Positions 36,323 through 47,800 of a stretch of DNA of 64,000 nucleotides are shown piece after piece. The translations under genes and the position numbers were made by a program. The stretch spans positions 28,601,949 through 28,665,948 of the forward strand of contig OY740774.1 of assembly GCA_963513935.1 (NCBI GenBank), written 5' to 3'. Every line of letters begins with the position of its first letter. Position 1 is the stretch's first letter. The stretch comes from Aphrophora alni (taxonomy: Eukaryota > Arthropoda > Insecta > Hemiptera > Aphrophoridae). Below the pieces are notes generated by a model. The model saw only the letters and a program-made list of their open reading frames with translations. It ran no database searches and was not told where the DNA came from.

Positions 36323-36800
36323 CATTGACACACTAAGTCACAAGGTTTTGTCCTCTTCAGTCTGCGCTGATCCTGACTAGCGCTGAGGAGCTGCAACACT
36401 TCTACATTTATATGCGTCGATAGACTCTTGTTATGCTTTATGGCACATGTTTTAATCTCTTCTACAACGGTAGGAATTCGTTCCTTACATACCAAGGTGC
36501 ATTGCAGATGCTGCGCAGTACTTTATTTTGGAATGTTTGTATCATCTTGATATTTGTTTTCTTGGTACAACCCCACAGTTGTATTCCATATGACCAGACA
36601 GCTTTAATTACTTGCTTATATAATATCAACTTATTATGCAAAGAAAGCTGTGAGTGTCTTCCCATCAACCATTGCATCTTCTTGAATTTGATGTTTAATT
36701 CCGTCTTTTTCTTTTTTTACATGTTCTTTCCATCTAAGTTTTGCATCCAAGGTATTTTGCCGAATTTGCTCGCGTATATGTTGGAACCGTGCAGTTACAA
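36323..36800 (-). pseudogene. Jockey-like LINE, C-terminal end of reverse transcriptase (frameshifted)
   Basis: Minus-strand pieces, in order: AKYLG / LDAKLRWKEHVKK, KKMQWLMGRHSQLSLHNKL, LILYKQVIKAVWSYGIQLWG, FQNKVLRSICNAPWYVRNE, then after a frameshift at about 36464 VVEEIKTCAIKHNK and QDQRRLKRTKPCDLV with a terminal stop at 36323-36325. This is the typical thumb and tail of insect jockey-clade proteins ('KLLLYKxxIxPxWTYGIQLWG', 'APWYVxN', 'RRLKRxKPxDL'). At least three frameshifts are present and the catalytic FADD region is absent, so it is a 5'-truncated dead copy. The long plus-strand frame at 36433-36918 is its antisense shadow. Confidence 0.9.
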
Positions 36801-37959
36801 ATTTAAATTCTTCACAATTTTAAAACGTCAAATACAATTTTTTGAACTTTATACATACAATCGTCCTGATAAAATGCAAATAAATTTATTAGTAAATTCC
36901 ATAACGATTGGTTTATAAACACAGAAACAAAAGATGTACAAATGATATGATAAAATAGTCCAGGTAGATCTTGATTAGCTTCTATTGGTCAACGCGAAGA
37001 TATATTTAGATTAATATAAAAATATCAGTTTAATAAAAACATTTTATCTTAGTTGAAATATTTACAAGACATTTTTGAGTTTTATTATTTGAAAGAGTGA
37101 AAACTAATATTAAAACTTTTTAGCCTTAAAACTACTAAAAATTTTATACTATAAAACTTAGTAGTTTAAAATTGTAATTTAAACAACTAAAAATAATTGG
37201 TTTAACTTGTAATGCCTATTTAAAGTTGTTATTAACCGTATATATTCAAAACATCATTGAAGTTTAACAATATATTTTAGCAACCAATTTTCATCTAAAG
37301 TAAATTCACCCACTTAGACATTTTCTAGCGGGTATTAATTTTGGAGGAGAATTTTATTAATTAGAGGAGAATAACTATTCCGTATTGTATAATAGAAATG
37401 TTTTTGAAATAAATATATTTTAAGATCAACGATACTAATCCTAAATAAACAATACTATAAAGTTATGGAGATGAGACGTTAGTTGTTCGACGGCATTGAA
37501 ACGATGCCCTCAATGTGTGTGTCGTGATGTTTTTATATAACTGTATATTTTATAAAATAGTGTTAAATGTTATATGTTTGTCTGTGATGTTAAATTGTAA
37601 TGTGTGACGAACTCTATTGAAGGATTCACTCTGAGAATGGAGTATAGGCTCCGAAACGCGTAAATTTAAATCAAGTAAGAAGTCACATGGCGGAGCCCAA
37701 GTTAGGTAACTTATTGTTAATATAAATATATGTTCCAGTAAATTACTACACTTTATGATAACTGAAATAACACACATTTAAAACATGCTTAGATTCAGCC
37801 TTAATTGTAACTGAAAACGTTAAATAGATTGGGCACTCAAAATAGCTTACTGATTTATTACATTGTCAATTTAAAAAATCGTATGTAAATTAATACAAGC
37901 GTAAATATATATATTTTTAATACGGTGTTCGAAACTTTAACACATAATGCAACAATCAG
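36801..37959. other. Unassigned AT-rich sequence with one sequence motif of note
   Basis: No gene is supported. At about 37627-37663 the plus strand reads CACTCTGAGAATGG, then GGCTCCGAAACGCGT. This resembles the 'CTGA(A/G)GA...CGAAACG(C/T)G' signature I recall from some retroelement families (possibly Penelope-like), but nothing coding accompanies it. Confidence 0.35.
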
Positions 37960-38200
37960 AATAACTAAAGCGATTACCAGTCCTCCTTCTTCAAGCTCTG
38001 CCAAGAGTGTTCTACTATTCTCAGTTCCTCAGTGTCGTCGTCTCTTTCATCCCGTCATTCTACGCTCTCTCCACTTTTTGTAACGGAGTTCCCAAGTAGA
38101 ATTTCATAGGTCATCGATCGTAAGGGTTCCTTATTACGTGGGCAGACCATCTGAGGCCTCTCATTTCGATTTTACTAATTCGGATGCCTCTCAAATCTCC
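37960..38200 (-). pseudogene. LINE C-terminal remnant ('LRWxxHVxR' type)
   Basis: The minus strand reads IRISKIEMRGLRWSAHVIRN, then PYDR, stop, PMKFYLGTPL, followed in shifted frames by a basic segment, NDGMKETT, and finally LLAELEEGGLVI. The order (RLRWxGHVxRMxxxRxPK, basic GRPRxRW-like segment, WxxxVxD, WxxLVEE) is that of the C-terminal domain of many insect LINE proteins. Only this tail is left; several stops and frame changes are present. Clade cannot be fixed from the tail alone; RTE-like is likely. Confidence 0.65.
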
Positions 38201-39456
38201 CCTAGGAGATGTTCACGTTCTCATCTCTCGTCTAGAAACGAAACCACTTCTAAGATGGTCCATCTCGATCACTACAATTTACTTTTTCATTTAGTTTACA
38301 CATATTACAAAGGTTACCCTTCACACTTGATATAATAAAAATTGTCAATGCATTGTGTTTAACAGTATTATTATATCGCTTCGTAACGCCTGTCACCATC
38401 TTCCGATTTCCCTTTTTGACTCATCTTAATACAGTCGCATTCACTATTGCACATTTCGTTCACTCATAACTTTCTGAATTTAACCATACCAACCTTTCCT
38501 AGAACGTCCTCTTCTCATAATCCTGGGTTTTTGAAGAAATTTCTGTGTCTCCATCACAGAAATAACTGTGATGGTGTCTCCATAACAGAAATAACATGGT
38601 GGTCATGGACCCACCATGAAAGTAGTCGTTTTGATATCATATATACTACCTTCATTTTTTGTCTATTAGTAGTGTTGTGTTAGGTTCCAATTGACAAAAG
38701 TAATGCATTTAATAAAAGTTGTATTTAATTTATGTATTTTCGATCATAGTCTAAATACTGTGTAGTATTACAAAAACAAAGCTTTCATTCATATTCAAAA
38801 TAATTTTGCAACAAATGACAAAAAATATGCCTCACCCTAAATGGAATGAACAGGATTTGAGGGATATTTTATTCCAACTCGTCTGCTTTGCCATCCTTAG
38901 TTGAGTTATGGTGATATTATTTAGTAGAGCAGACTCGCTGTTTACCTTGGCTTTTACTTTGATTAAATTTAAAAAGTTTATTTTATGTTTTATAGATAAA
39001 ATATAAATAGGGGTGTTTGATATTCAAATTGAGCGTTTAGAAAATATATAGAAAGTAAGTTATATGAAATCTGGTAAAAACAAAATATGGTCCATGTCGC
39101 CATTTTAAAATGTTATTGGACTTTATTAAACAAAAAAGATTTTAATTCCAGTTTTCTTTTCATCGACACTAAACAACGCTTTTACTGGTGGTTCACGGTA
39201 GTAGGAATCATAGGCGTATCCAGATTCAGAATTTCGAGTGTGGTAGTCTTGTATAATTTTCAGATATTTAACATTAAAAATAATAATTGTAAAAATTAAA
39301 TTTATCCTATGTTAAAATAAACCAAATATAATAATAGACTGTATTCGAATTTACTGTTCCCTTTAAAATGAGATGTACGTAATTTTCCGATAATTATTGT
39401 TCGAGTAATATGTTGAGGCGTTTAGATTATTTTTAGTATATTTGAGTGTAAGATTC
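38201..39456. other. Unassigned sequence with a small hairpin/tandem cluster
   Basis: At 38545-38595 a 22 bp unit GTGTCTCCATMACAGAAATAAC occurs twice (1 mismatch, 29 bp period) with a CATCACA...TGTGATG hairpin between. An 8 bp hairpin CATGGTGG...CCACCATG follows at about 38595-38618. Nothing else is recognised. Confidence 0.45.
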
Positions 39457-39665
39457 CTTCAGGTGTCACTATAGTGTGCAGAGGATTAGCAATCCTGAGG
39501 AATTCTAGTCGGAGCTACACCTCTTTATTCGTAGCATCTCTTTCTTTTATCTTTTCTATCAGATTCGAGGAATAGGGGCTTTTATTGTATGTCTTTTTCT
39601 TCTTCTTTTTATACGGTGATTATGACCGGAAGGTTTTTCACCTTTAAACAACAAGGGGGGAAAGA
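39457..39665 (+). repeat. Family A copy A9
   Basis: A9 begins TTCAGGTGTCACTATAGTG and contains TTAGCAATCCTGAGG, ATCTTTTCTATCAG and GGTGATTATGACCGGAAGG. It ends CCTTTAAACAACAAGG. The middle (CTCTTGACCAACTCTTG) is deleted, so the antisense frame is lost. Confidence 0.7.
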
Positions 39666-40069
39666 ACGACTTCAAGGTAGTCTACAGAGAGTTAATATAT
39701 TGTTACTTAAGTAACTGGTGTAATAAATGAACTTTTGTACTTTTAAACGTCATTTTTCTAAAAGTATTTGGTTCAAATTTTAAAAGTGAGACAACGTTAA
39801 AAATATATTTTAACGACCTTTAAAATGACATGCTGATCGATTTTTCTTATCATTAAAAATTTTAAGGGTTGATTTTACCACCGCTGTGTCAAGGAAAGAA
39901 ATAATATTTTCTCCATTGAAAATAAAATTTACGGTTCTTTATGATTTTCTGAAAAATGAAGATAAATTTGAGAAAACGTGAGGGTTTTATTTGCTATGAA
40001 ACAAAAAATATATGTTTTTAAGTAAGTTGTAGATCTTCCTCAATTTATGGATTATTATACACTTTAAAA
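39666..40069. other. Unassigned AT-rich sequence
   Basis: No feature was recognised between repeats A9 and C3. Confidence 0.4.
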
Positions 40070-40866
40070 AGTAATTGGGCACCATCATGGTACCTACCCA
40101 GCCCCATCGTATAAAGTAATACAAGTGGATCTTCTAAATGTAATTCCCAAAAATTGATGTTGTTGGGCATTGTAGGAAATGTAGATCATGTATAATGTAT
40201 TGTATATTGTATAATGTATTGGTAGATCAATGGGTCTTACCCAGTGGGGGTAGTTTGTTCAAAACATTTGTTACATAGGTTTTTGTGAACTTCGTAATTT
40301 TGTATATCACTACTTTCTTGACGTCGGCTAGATTCGAATGACTTTTTATAAATAGTCTCTACTCGCTTCGCTCGTGTCCAGTGTCTTGTCCTTAGCGGGA
40401 CTCGAAGCTGCGAATATATGAAGGAGGCTCCACTTGTGTCATTGTGTCTAGTCTGCCAGGTCTAGTAATTATATGAATATAATATTTTCTGGAAACGTCA
40501 ACATTCGACATTACTGCGCTTTGTCATCGTAGAGAAGTAGGTTTGGGTACCATTACACCCAGAAATGAAAAACTGCAGGATTTAATAACAAACGAGTTAT
40601 GAACAACAGTTGAAAATGGCCGCCATATTGACATTCTCATATTCAATTTTTCTGATGGTTAATAGGGTTCTATATCAGGATACTACAGTCCCCTATAGCA
40701 AATTTCATATATTTACAGCTTTTTTGTGTCTGTAATGTGCTTAAGTACAGATGATAAAGGACGGCTTGTAGAAAATCAGGATTTTTGTTTCCTGAGAAGA
40801 GTCAAAAACGGAGGTTGAATATTTTAGGATTATACAAACTTACCCTGTACTTCGTATAAATAGAGG
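40070..40866 (+). repeat. Family C copy C3
   Basis: Landmarks in order: CAGCCCCATCGTATAAAGTAA, CATTGTAGGAAATG, TACTCGCTTCGCTCGTGTC, ATCGTAGAGAAGTAGG, GGCCGCCATATTGACATT and CCTGTACTTCGTATAAA. An internal short duplication GTATAATGTATTG sits near 40189-40220. More diverged from C2 and C5 than these are from each other; not coding. Confidence 0.7.
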
Positions 40867-41608
40867 ATAATGTATTTCCATTCTGTTATGCAACATTTGA
40901 AAATAAATGAGAAATAATCCATTAAAATCAATGTTATTTCCATTCACTGCGTCTTGGGAGTCTTTCATTGACAAGATAATAATTGTTGTCATTACCGGTA
41001 ACTAATTACCAATATAAAGTTTTTTAACCGTTTTCACTCTTCTCCAAAGAAAATTGTTTTCCTTTCATTTCAAAGGCTGACAAATAAAACTAACTAATAC
41101 GACGATTCCTCGTATACCGTGAACTTTGTTCAAACAAATCGATTCTGCTTTGATATCGTTTCATCATTTCAATATTGTCAAAGCAAACAGATCGAAATAA
41201 AAAGACTCATTTTTTAATAAGCTTAACACAAGTGATTTGCATGAAGAAATTTCTGTGTTTGACAAGAACTTTTAAACAAGTCATCTGTGGTGAACGTTTT
41301 CTTCTAAAAATCTTTACTTTAAAGAATATGTGTTTCCTTGATGACAGATTCTGCCGATCAATGATATAATACTAAATGAAATAAAGTTTTTCTAAGTAGT
41401 TTGTTGTTGTATTTTCTAATTTAGAAGCGAATTGTAATTTGTATATATGGAGGTTGGAATATAAATTTGTTTTGTAAATCTTTATATTTTATTAAAATCG
41501 CTTGCGCCGATTTATATATATACACAAAATTTACGACGCCCCCCAAGATCTTATCAACGGAAACTCGATGACCGCCATCTTTGGGGAGCGAAATAATGTT
41601 TTTTTTGG
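40867..41608. other. Unassigned AT-rich sequence
   Basis: The frame at 41175-41369 has no recognisable domain. No RNA gene was found. Confidence 0.4.
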
Positions 41609-41720
41609 GGCCTGCAGTAGGTTTAGTGGGTAGAACTCTTGCACATAAGACGCACAGGTTTTGATTCCTGTGAGGCCTAAAACAAGTTGTGGTATTGACC
41701 CAGCATCGTAACTAAAAGTG
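41609..41720 (+). repeat. tRNA-like SINE head
   Basis: The region 41608-41678 folds as a damaged tRNA. An acceptor-like GGCCT/AGGCC pair, a D-arm-like GTT..AAC around TTTAGTGGGTAG (box A), a TCTT/AAGA hairpin, and a T arm CACAGG-TTTTGATT-CCTGTG with a box-B-like GGTTTTGATTCC are present. Extra bases between acceptor and D arm and an 8-nt T loop rule out a normal tRNA gene. The following ~40 bp would be SINE body. No other copy is recognised in this window. Confidence 0.5.
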
Positions 41721-41886
41721 GGAAGCTACTATTATTAACGAATCCTACCCACGAGAGCTTTACGAAAATACAATGGTGGGAACTCGATTTGCTGACCATA
41801 CACCACTCGTTGAAGAGCCGTCTTCGTATCTAGGTCCACAACGGGGGTGTTCCGATAAGGATAAAATAACCCTAGCTATACGTAAT
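41721..41886. other. Less AT-rich segment, possibly SINE body or captured DNA
   Basis: This segment follows the tRNA-like head and continues into the inverted repeat. It is open on the plus strand from 41773 to 41964, with no domain. Confidence 0.3.
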
Positions 41887-42080
41887 AATTTTATTATTAT
41901 ACATTTTTCGGACATTTGCCATCATTTGTGTGTTAAAAATCAAAACACGACGTTTCGGGAATAAGAATCAATTCCCGTTATCAATTGACTAAAAACTAAA
42001 GAATCATGAAACTAGAAAGTAAGCCTTTCTGATTTCGGACATTGATGGCAAATGTCCGAAAAATGTATAATAATAAAATT
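41887..42080. repeat. Perfect 37 bp inverted repeat around a 120 bp spacer
   Basis: The left arm 41887-41923 and the right arm 42044-42080 are exact complements (AATTTTATTATTATACATTT, then TTCGGACATTTGCCATC). The right arm start overlaps a second small hairpin TTCGGACATT-GATGGCA-AATGTCCGAA at 42034-42060. The spacer contains ACACGACGTTTCGGGAA and TCAATTCCCGTTATCAATTG. Either a very young foldback element or a functional hairpin; no target duplication is evident. Confidence 0.85.
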
Positions 42081-43110
42081 GAACTTCCATCATTAACAAA
42101 TAACTTTAAACAGAGAATAGATATACGTATTAGGCTAATGGGACAGTTATGTGTTTAATAAAAAAATAATAAATCGATGATTAGTTTTTCGGGACAAATA
42201 TTTCTGATTAGAATCTAAAATGGATTTTGGAATAATGTTTGTAGTTCATCTTAGTTAAATTTTTGGTTTATGGATGCATATTTTTATCATATCGTCAGTT
42301 TTTCCCCCATTATTTTTGTGTGTGTGATTTTTGGGGTAGCTGCCATAAGACCAAAATGGAAAATTTATTCTTTTTCAAAATCGACGCGAACGATAATTAT
42401 CAAATTTTGAGCCAACGATAAAAATAATACATTTCTTTTTGAGTCCCTAATGGCTACTTTTTAATGGAAAATGTATCAATATCGTTAGAGCGGATTTCGA
42501 GGAAACTGGAATTAAAAATTTGAACAATCCCAAAGTTTTGTTTTTGTATTATTGAAAAGAAGAAACTTTGTAAAATAAACGTAAAATGCTACTACCGAAT
42601 TTGGTGAAATTCGATTGTACTCGATTGGGATGTACACACATGAAGAACAAACATAATTGTAAGAATCACTTTGTTCGGCTGAGGGGGACCTCAAAACGGA
42701 TATTACAGTGAAAAATCGGTTATTTGCCCTATTATAATTTTCTTAGGTCAAACTCATAGGTCATATTAATAATGTTATATTCAGTACTTCAAACTGTAGT
42801 GCCGACTTACTCGCTAATAAAGTTTGTCTTCTCCTCGAATATTAACAATAAAGTCATAAGAAAGAGTTCAACAATGCTTATCATTCCACAGAACAAATCT
42901 TTTACGTAATGACATACAATAATTGAGAGTCGTTTTCAATTTTCTAAATCTCTCAAAGCTTTACCTTGGACTAGTTATTGTTAGGGGTGGATAACATTGT
43001 TAGATGAGGGCAAATGAATGATGTTATGATGGTTTTACATTTTCCTATCTTATGTGAAATTTGTATGTAATATGTTTTATCCGTATCTATATATTTTCCG
43101 TAACAGGTAG
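42081..43110. other. Unassigned sequence with old repeat traces
   Basis: The piece 42340-42710 has the 'ACCGAATTTGGTGAAATTCG' style phrasing of old dispersed repeats. No gene is supported. Confidence 0.35.

Positions 43111-43111
<1 letters not shown>

Positions 43112-43164
<53 letters not shown>
43112..43164. repeat. (TA)n microsatellite
   Basis: About 26 TA units. Confidence 0.95.
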
Positions 43165-43168
<4 letters not shown>

Positions 43169-43238
43169 CATAAAGGATTTTGTTATATGTATTTTTTTTT
43201 TATCTTGCCACACGTTGTGCGACCAAATATAACATAAA

Positions 43239-43244
<6 letters not shown>

Positions 43245-43273
<29 letters not shown>
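43245..43273. repeat. (TA)n microsatellite
   Basis: About 14 TA units, 80 bp from the previous tract. Both are preceded by related sequence (ACATAAAGGAT / ACATAAAAGAC). Confidence 0.95.
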
Positions 43274-43277
<4 letters not shown>

Positions 43278-43869
43278 CTTTGATTACACTAAAGTTAATT
43301 TATTTTAATTATCTTGAAAACTAGGGTGGTTTAGTTAAATTAGTTCCACAAAACAAGTTTTTACCCTTTAACTATCTTCAGGATTTATTATCAAACAATT
43401 ATTTATAACAAACAAGTATCAATTCGATTAACTATTCATTGAATATCTTAAGACTACTTCATTCTCTCACACTTGCATTCTTTAAAACTAATTTACTCTA
43501 ATACACAATATTATGGACGACAAATTTTAAAATCTAAATTGATTATTCAATTTACATAAAAAATAAAACTCTACAAATGTTTCTACAGATCTTGTCCAAA
43601 ATGTTCTTATTAAATTTATATCAATTTTATAACAAAAAACAAGACAAATTTCTTTAATTAACTTATATTTCCAAATTTACTTTTATTTTGCCGGCTAGCT
43701 CAATTACTTTACTTTTAAATTAATTATAAAAAAAACTTGACTCTTATCTCGGGCATGGGAACTTTTATGACTCATCAAAGTGAAATACTAACTCTAATGA
43801 TTATTTATTATGAAATTTTGTACTTATCAAACAATTCTCCTCGTCCGCTATAATTTTGGCACTTTTACA
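43274..43869. other. AT-rich leader to a less AT-rich block
   Basis: The minus strand reads CTGAAGATAGTTAAAGGG near 43365-43383, a CTGAAGAT-type phrase like those near 30.3 and 58.2 kb. No coding evidence. Confidence 0.3.
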
Positions 43870-44670
43870 CAACACAATCACTAACGATGCACAAACACAA
43901 GACGTATCCTTATCCTGGGAGGTCGGATGCTGCTATCACTGGTTCATTGACGGATGGTGAATCTCTGGTGATACGTCCGCTAAACTCTGTTTGGTCTCCT
44001 TACTCGTTCTCGACTACTATGGATTTCGACGCGATGATTCTCTCCTCTTCTTTTATGAATTTTATACTCTTTGACTCTATTTAAATTATGATTCTAACAA
44101 ACTTCAAAAGAAACTACTAAATGTGTGGCGGCTCTGCCTTTAAATTACCCGATGACTTTGAATTAAACCCTCAGGTTAATTCTTAACACTTAACACCTCC
44201 TACTCTGATTCCTAGCTGTAAGCCAAGACCTACACGCTCTTAACCCCAGTTTTAGACTAACTCTCCTTACCGTTGGATTTCACCTCTCCCGAAATTCAAG
44301 TGTAGCGTCCTCTTCGCTTATTGGTCAAAATCTCATTTTTTAAAACTCAGGCCTCTTCTGATTGGACCTCTAACTTTCTAAAATCGTTAATTTTTTCTTA
44401 CACGCGCTGGCTTCACCCTCGGAGCTACCGTTAGGTATTCGCTTTCTCATTTTTTCTTGGTTCCCAGTTTTTATGACACGCAGCTGCGTTGAATAGCAAA
44501 ACTCCGTTATGTTTTCTACTTATTTTTTATTTGTGTCGGCGAACTTTCTTCTCTTAAGTAAAACAGAATGTCTTCTTTCCCTTGTTCTTGTCACGTTTGT
44601 CAATTTGTACAGTTATCTTCCAAACTTAACCTTGCAGCTGCTCTTTCGGTAAGGTTGCTTGTTCACATGT
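43870..44670 (-). promoter_or_regulatory. Less AT-rich block with paired CCAAT motifs (LTR or promoter candidate)
   Basis: This 800 bp block is pyrimidine-rich on the plus strand and clearly less AT-rich than both flanks. On the minus strand it has two CCAAT boxes about 40 bp apart (ATTGG on plus at about 44320 and 44361) and, further downstream, TATAAAAT near 44060. TA microsatellites lie on both sides (43.1-43.3 and 44.8 kb). It could be an LTR, an old retroelement leader or a host promoter acting leftward. The plus frame 43887-44084 has no domain. No LTR partner or primer-binding site was found. Confidence 0.3.
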
Positions 44671-44803
44671 GTTTTTGTCTCCATTTACACATTCATACAA
44701 TTATTTATTAATGTTAACTTTTTGATTGATTATTATTATTATTTTAATATTTGATACTAGGCCTAATTAATTATTTATACATTGTGATCGTTTGAGATCG
44801 TTA

Positions 44804-44805
<2 letters not shown>

Positions 44806-44870
<65 letters not shown>
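44806..44870. repeat. (TA)n microsatellite
   Basis: More than 30 uninterrupted TA units, the longest in the window. Confidence 0.95.
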
Positions 44871-44876
<6 letters not shown>

Positions 44877-45034
44877 AAGGTAATTTTTTTTTTTTTAATC
44901 TTTAGAAATGGTAAGGATTAGTTAGACGTTAGAAGGATTAGTTTGGAAATCCCAAAAAATCGACCTATGTTTTTTAACAGATTTTGACTGACTGGATTTG
45001 TAGCTTCGAAGACTGAAGAATTGATTTTCGATAT

Positions 45035-45300
45035 ACCATCTATCGTCTGTCCGTAGACATGTTACTAGTGACCATAAACAATATTAAGATAGGAACATGA
45101 AATTTGGTATAGGGGACTACACGGTAGTCATATAGAAATCGAATTTAAAATGTTAAAATGGCGGCTAGTTTATTGTTCATATATCGTGTTTTGTTCAACT
45201 TGTAACTAAATTAGATAAAAGTTTGCCGTTTACAATTTTGCACGTCAGTGTACCAATCCCACCCTTCTACGACACCGTTTAAAAAATGAGGTTTATTTAA
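45035..45300 (-). repeat. Family C copy C6 (partial, inverted)
   Basis: On the minus strand the landmarks are GGGTGGGATTGGTACAC, the AAACTTTTATCTAATTTAG piece, AAGTTGAAC, CGCCATTTTAACATTTTAAATTC, CCCTATACCAAATTTCATG and GGACAGACGATAG, in family C order. Both ends of the element are missing. Confidence 0.65.
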
Positions 45301-47524
45301 ATATTTGTTCCTGACTTACTTGATGACGGTTAAGTTAACAAACAATTTACAGACTTAAGTATTGTTTGTTTAATAAAACTCACAGTGATATCTTTAGTTT
45401 TAATGTAGTTAGTAGGATAACTGAGTTATAAATAAATAATATTTGCTTTGTAATACCCAAAAATATCCTTATGGTTGTTTATCTGTTAGTGTATACGAGT
45501 GAGCAAGTTTTACATATTGTATTATCATTTACTTTGATCAGTTGTAAAAGAATCTTTTCCCATGAAATTTAGTAAATACTCCACCCGAAAAACCTTTCAC
45601 CGCCTAATATTGAACATCAAGATAAATGATAGAATCGATACAGAAAATTGAACGAAAAATTTTCCGTTACACCACATGTACAACGTTATAATATATTTGC
45701 ATCCTTCAAGAACTCACAGGTCTAATGCTGGCAATTTAGACGTATTAATCTATCAGAGCAGTTTCAATATCTCACGTAACGTCTGTCATATATCGATTTG
45801 AATTGTATGATTAATCGTTTTGACGACATATCCAGGCTATGACCTGCTATAGCAGGTTTCCGTTTATTACGTACGTCATTTGGATGACAAGAGTGCTTAG
45901 CAGCTTATGACATCTTACGAGTTTTCCATATTTGTTGACGACAATCGAAGTAATGTGTCTCGGTCTACTCTTCTTAATCTAGTAAGTCTTAAGAGTAGGC
46001 AGAATTCGAACAGTGCTAATTACGGGATTGTGAGAACATCGAAAGGTCACCACATCTTAACGAGCTTTTATATTTGATTACATGAAAAAGTATGGAGGGT
46101 AAAGTAAAAAAAACTGTTTGATTATCAGGAAAATATCTGCCAAGATATTCTCTCATACAAATCTTTGCTATGAGTTGTGGGAAGGCAAGAAGAAAAAAAC
46201 CAGTTTCTAAAATGACGATTTTGAGGAATAGTGAAGATTTGGAACCTCTGATGAAAATTGTAAATAAAAGTTTTCGACAATGACACCATTATGTGAAAGT
46301 TTGACAACAGAATCAAGAAATCTGAGGGTCTTATTACAGTGCAATGAAAGTATAATATTATTAACATGCAAGAGTTTAAATGCAATAAGTATAAATTGGT
46401 GATGGTGACTATAGAAAGAAATGTAAGTCATATTTTGATAGTTGAGTAGTAGATATTCCTGGGAAATCTTTTATTCAGGAGGACCCGGCACATAGATAAA
46501 TGCAGAGTGCCTCTAAAGAAGCTCTGGTAACTTGTTGCTTGTTTATGGAACACAAGAACGGATCCATGATCAGTAATGCTTGTGGAATACAAGGTCGGAA
46601 CTGTCACCTATAAAGGAAGAGTCTGTCCTCATAATCCTCCAGTGCCAGGTCTTAAGTCGGAGAGGTCTGCAGTATGATTACCTTACTGGACATTTCTAAA
46701 GATTTTCTGCTGTAGAAAATATTTAACTAAAATATTTTTATTATAACTAAGAGGGAATTCACAAAAAAAGAAAAGTAGGATGCCCGTATATCCGACGTTT
46801 CAACTGAAACAGCTGTACCGATTTGTATGCAATTTCCCCCAATAGCCTACTAGATGTGATAATCCAGTTTATCCTTACAGAGGCTCATGCTCCTTAATCT
46901 TCGAAAACAAAATAATTAAAACAACGTGAAAAGGTTTGTAAACTTCGGAAAAAGAAAAAAAAAATTTTAGTTTAAAAACATTTTGGAAAAAGGTGATGTG
47001 GAAAGGTTTCTTCTTCAATATATATGGAACATATATTTTATGAATGTTCCAATAAGAAAATAATGACGTCAGAAGGGTCACTTAAGAATTACTACTTCGG
47101 TAATATTTTCCCGTAGAAATAAATAGAACAAAAAACAAAAACTGGAAATTTTGTCATTGAGCAATCATCTTTATTTTTCTAGGCGACTTTTCAGTCACCT
47201 AATGTAATGATATTTCATGAAATTCTCATCACTGTTATTCTAGCTTTTTGAATCAGAATTCGCTATCAATATTAGCTTCCCACTAATCTCACGATGTTGG
47301 ATCAACACCGTAACCTTTTGAGACTCCATAATTGAACATTCCACCTCTCAAAGACCATGCGAGAGCGTTAGAGCCAGATGGACGCTATACAAAATTTATT
47401 CCTGATTTCAATATTAATTAGGGAATAGGGGGAGGTGAAGGAAAGATCTCGTTTTTCAATTCTGAAAATTTACTCTTGAATATCTCTTCAGAATATCTTA
47501 CTTCGTAGTCCATAACTAGATTTG
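45301..47524. other. Unassigned sequence, possibly containing old coding fragments
   Basis: At 46125-46445 the plus strand has long frames broken by single stops and one shift (for example RKKPVSKMTILRNSEDLEPL), which might be an old pseudogene; no family is recognised and the opposite strand is also open (46125-46431). A hairpin CTACTCTT/AAGAGTAG is at about 45963-45997. The segment 46470-46690 is less AT-rich and unassigned. Confidence 0.3.
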
Positions 47525-47800
47525 TTGTCGGAATTATATCAGTGTATGAGTATGTCCCTTCCTGGGGAAATTTCGTGAGCTTGGTTTGTTAGAGAATGCT
47601 TCATGTAGGTGTGGAAAGGGTGCGGAAACGCTGGAGCACTTGTTATTTCGTGGTCTTCTGTTCAACAATTTGAAGGCTGAATGAGGAGAAGGTTTTGGTA
47701 CGCCTCGAGAGGAATGCTTAAAGAGCAACGGAAATTAGGAATGTGGAGAGTGCAAGCTTCCTCCTCTGGATGGTCGGCCTGTCAATAAGGATGAACAACA
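47525..47800 (+). pseudogene. LINE C-terminal zinc-knuckle remnant
   Basis: The plus-strand frame from 47571 reads FRELGLLENASCRCGKGAET and LEHLLFRG, then LLFNNLKAE and a stop at about 47685. The pattern is the terminal CxC...ETxxHxxxxC finger that follows RNase H in R1/I-type LINE proteins. The two cysteines are at 47604 and 47610 and the histidine at 47637. The last cysteine is replaced by glycine (GGT at 47652, one change from TGT). Just upstream, VVGIISVYEYV in another frame fits the usual 'LTGHGxFxxYL' segment. It is a dead 5'-truncated copy. Confidence 0.75.

Noticed and set aside
36433..36918. 161-codon open frame on the plus strand, the longest in the window
   Set aside because: It lies antisense to a clear jockey-like LINE remnant and has no motif of its own.
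41608..41678. Functional tRNA gene
   Set aside because: Extra bases before the D arm, an 8-nt T loop and a mismatched acceptor make it a tRNA-like SINE head or pseudogene.
46125..46445. Chemoreceptor-like pseudogene on either strand
   Set aside because: Frames are open on both strands, with hydrophobic bias from T-rich DNA on one; no diagnostic motif.
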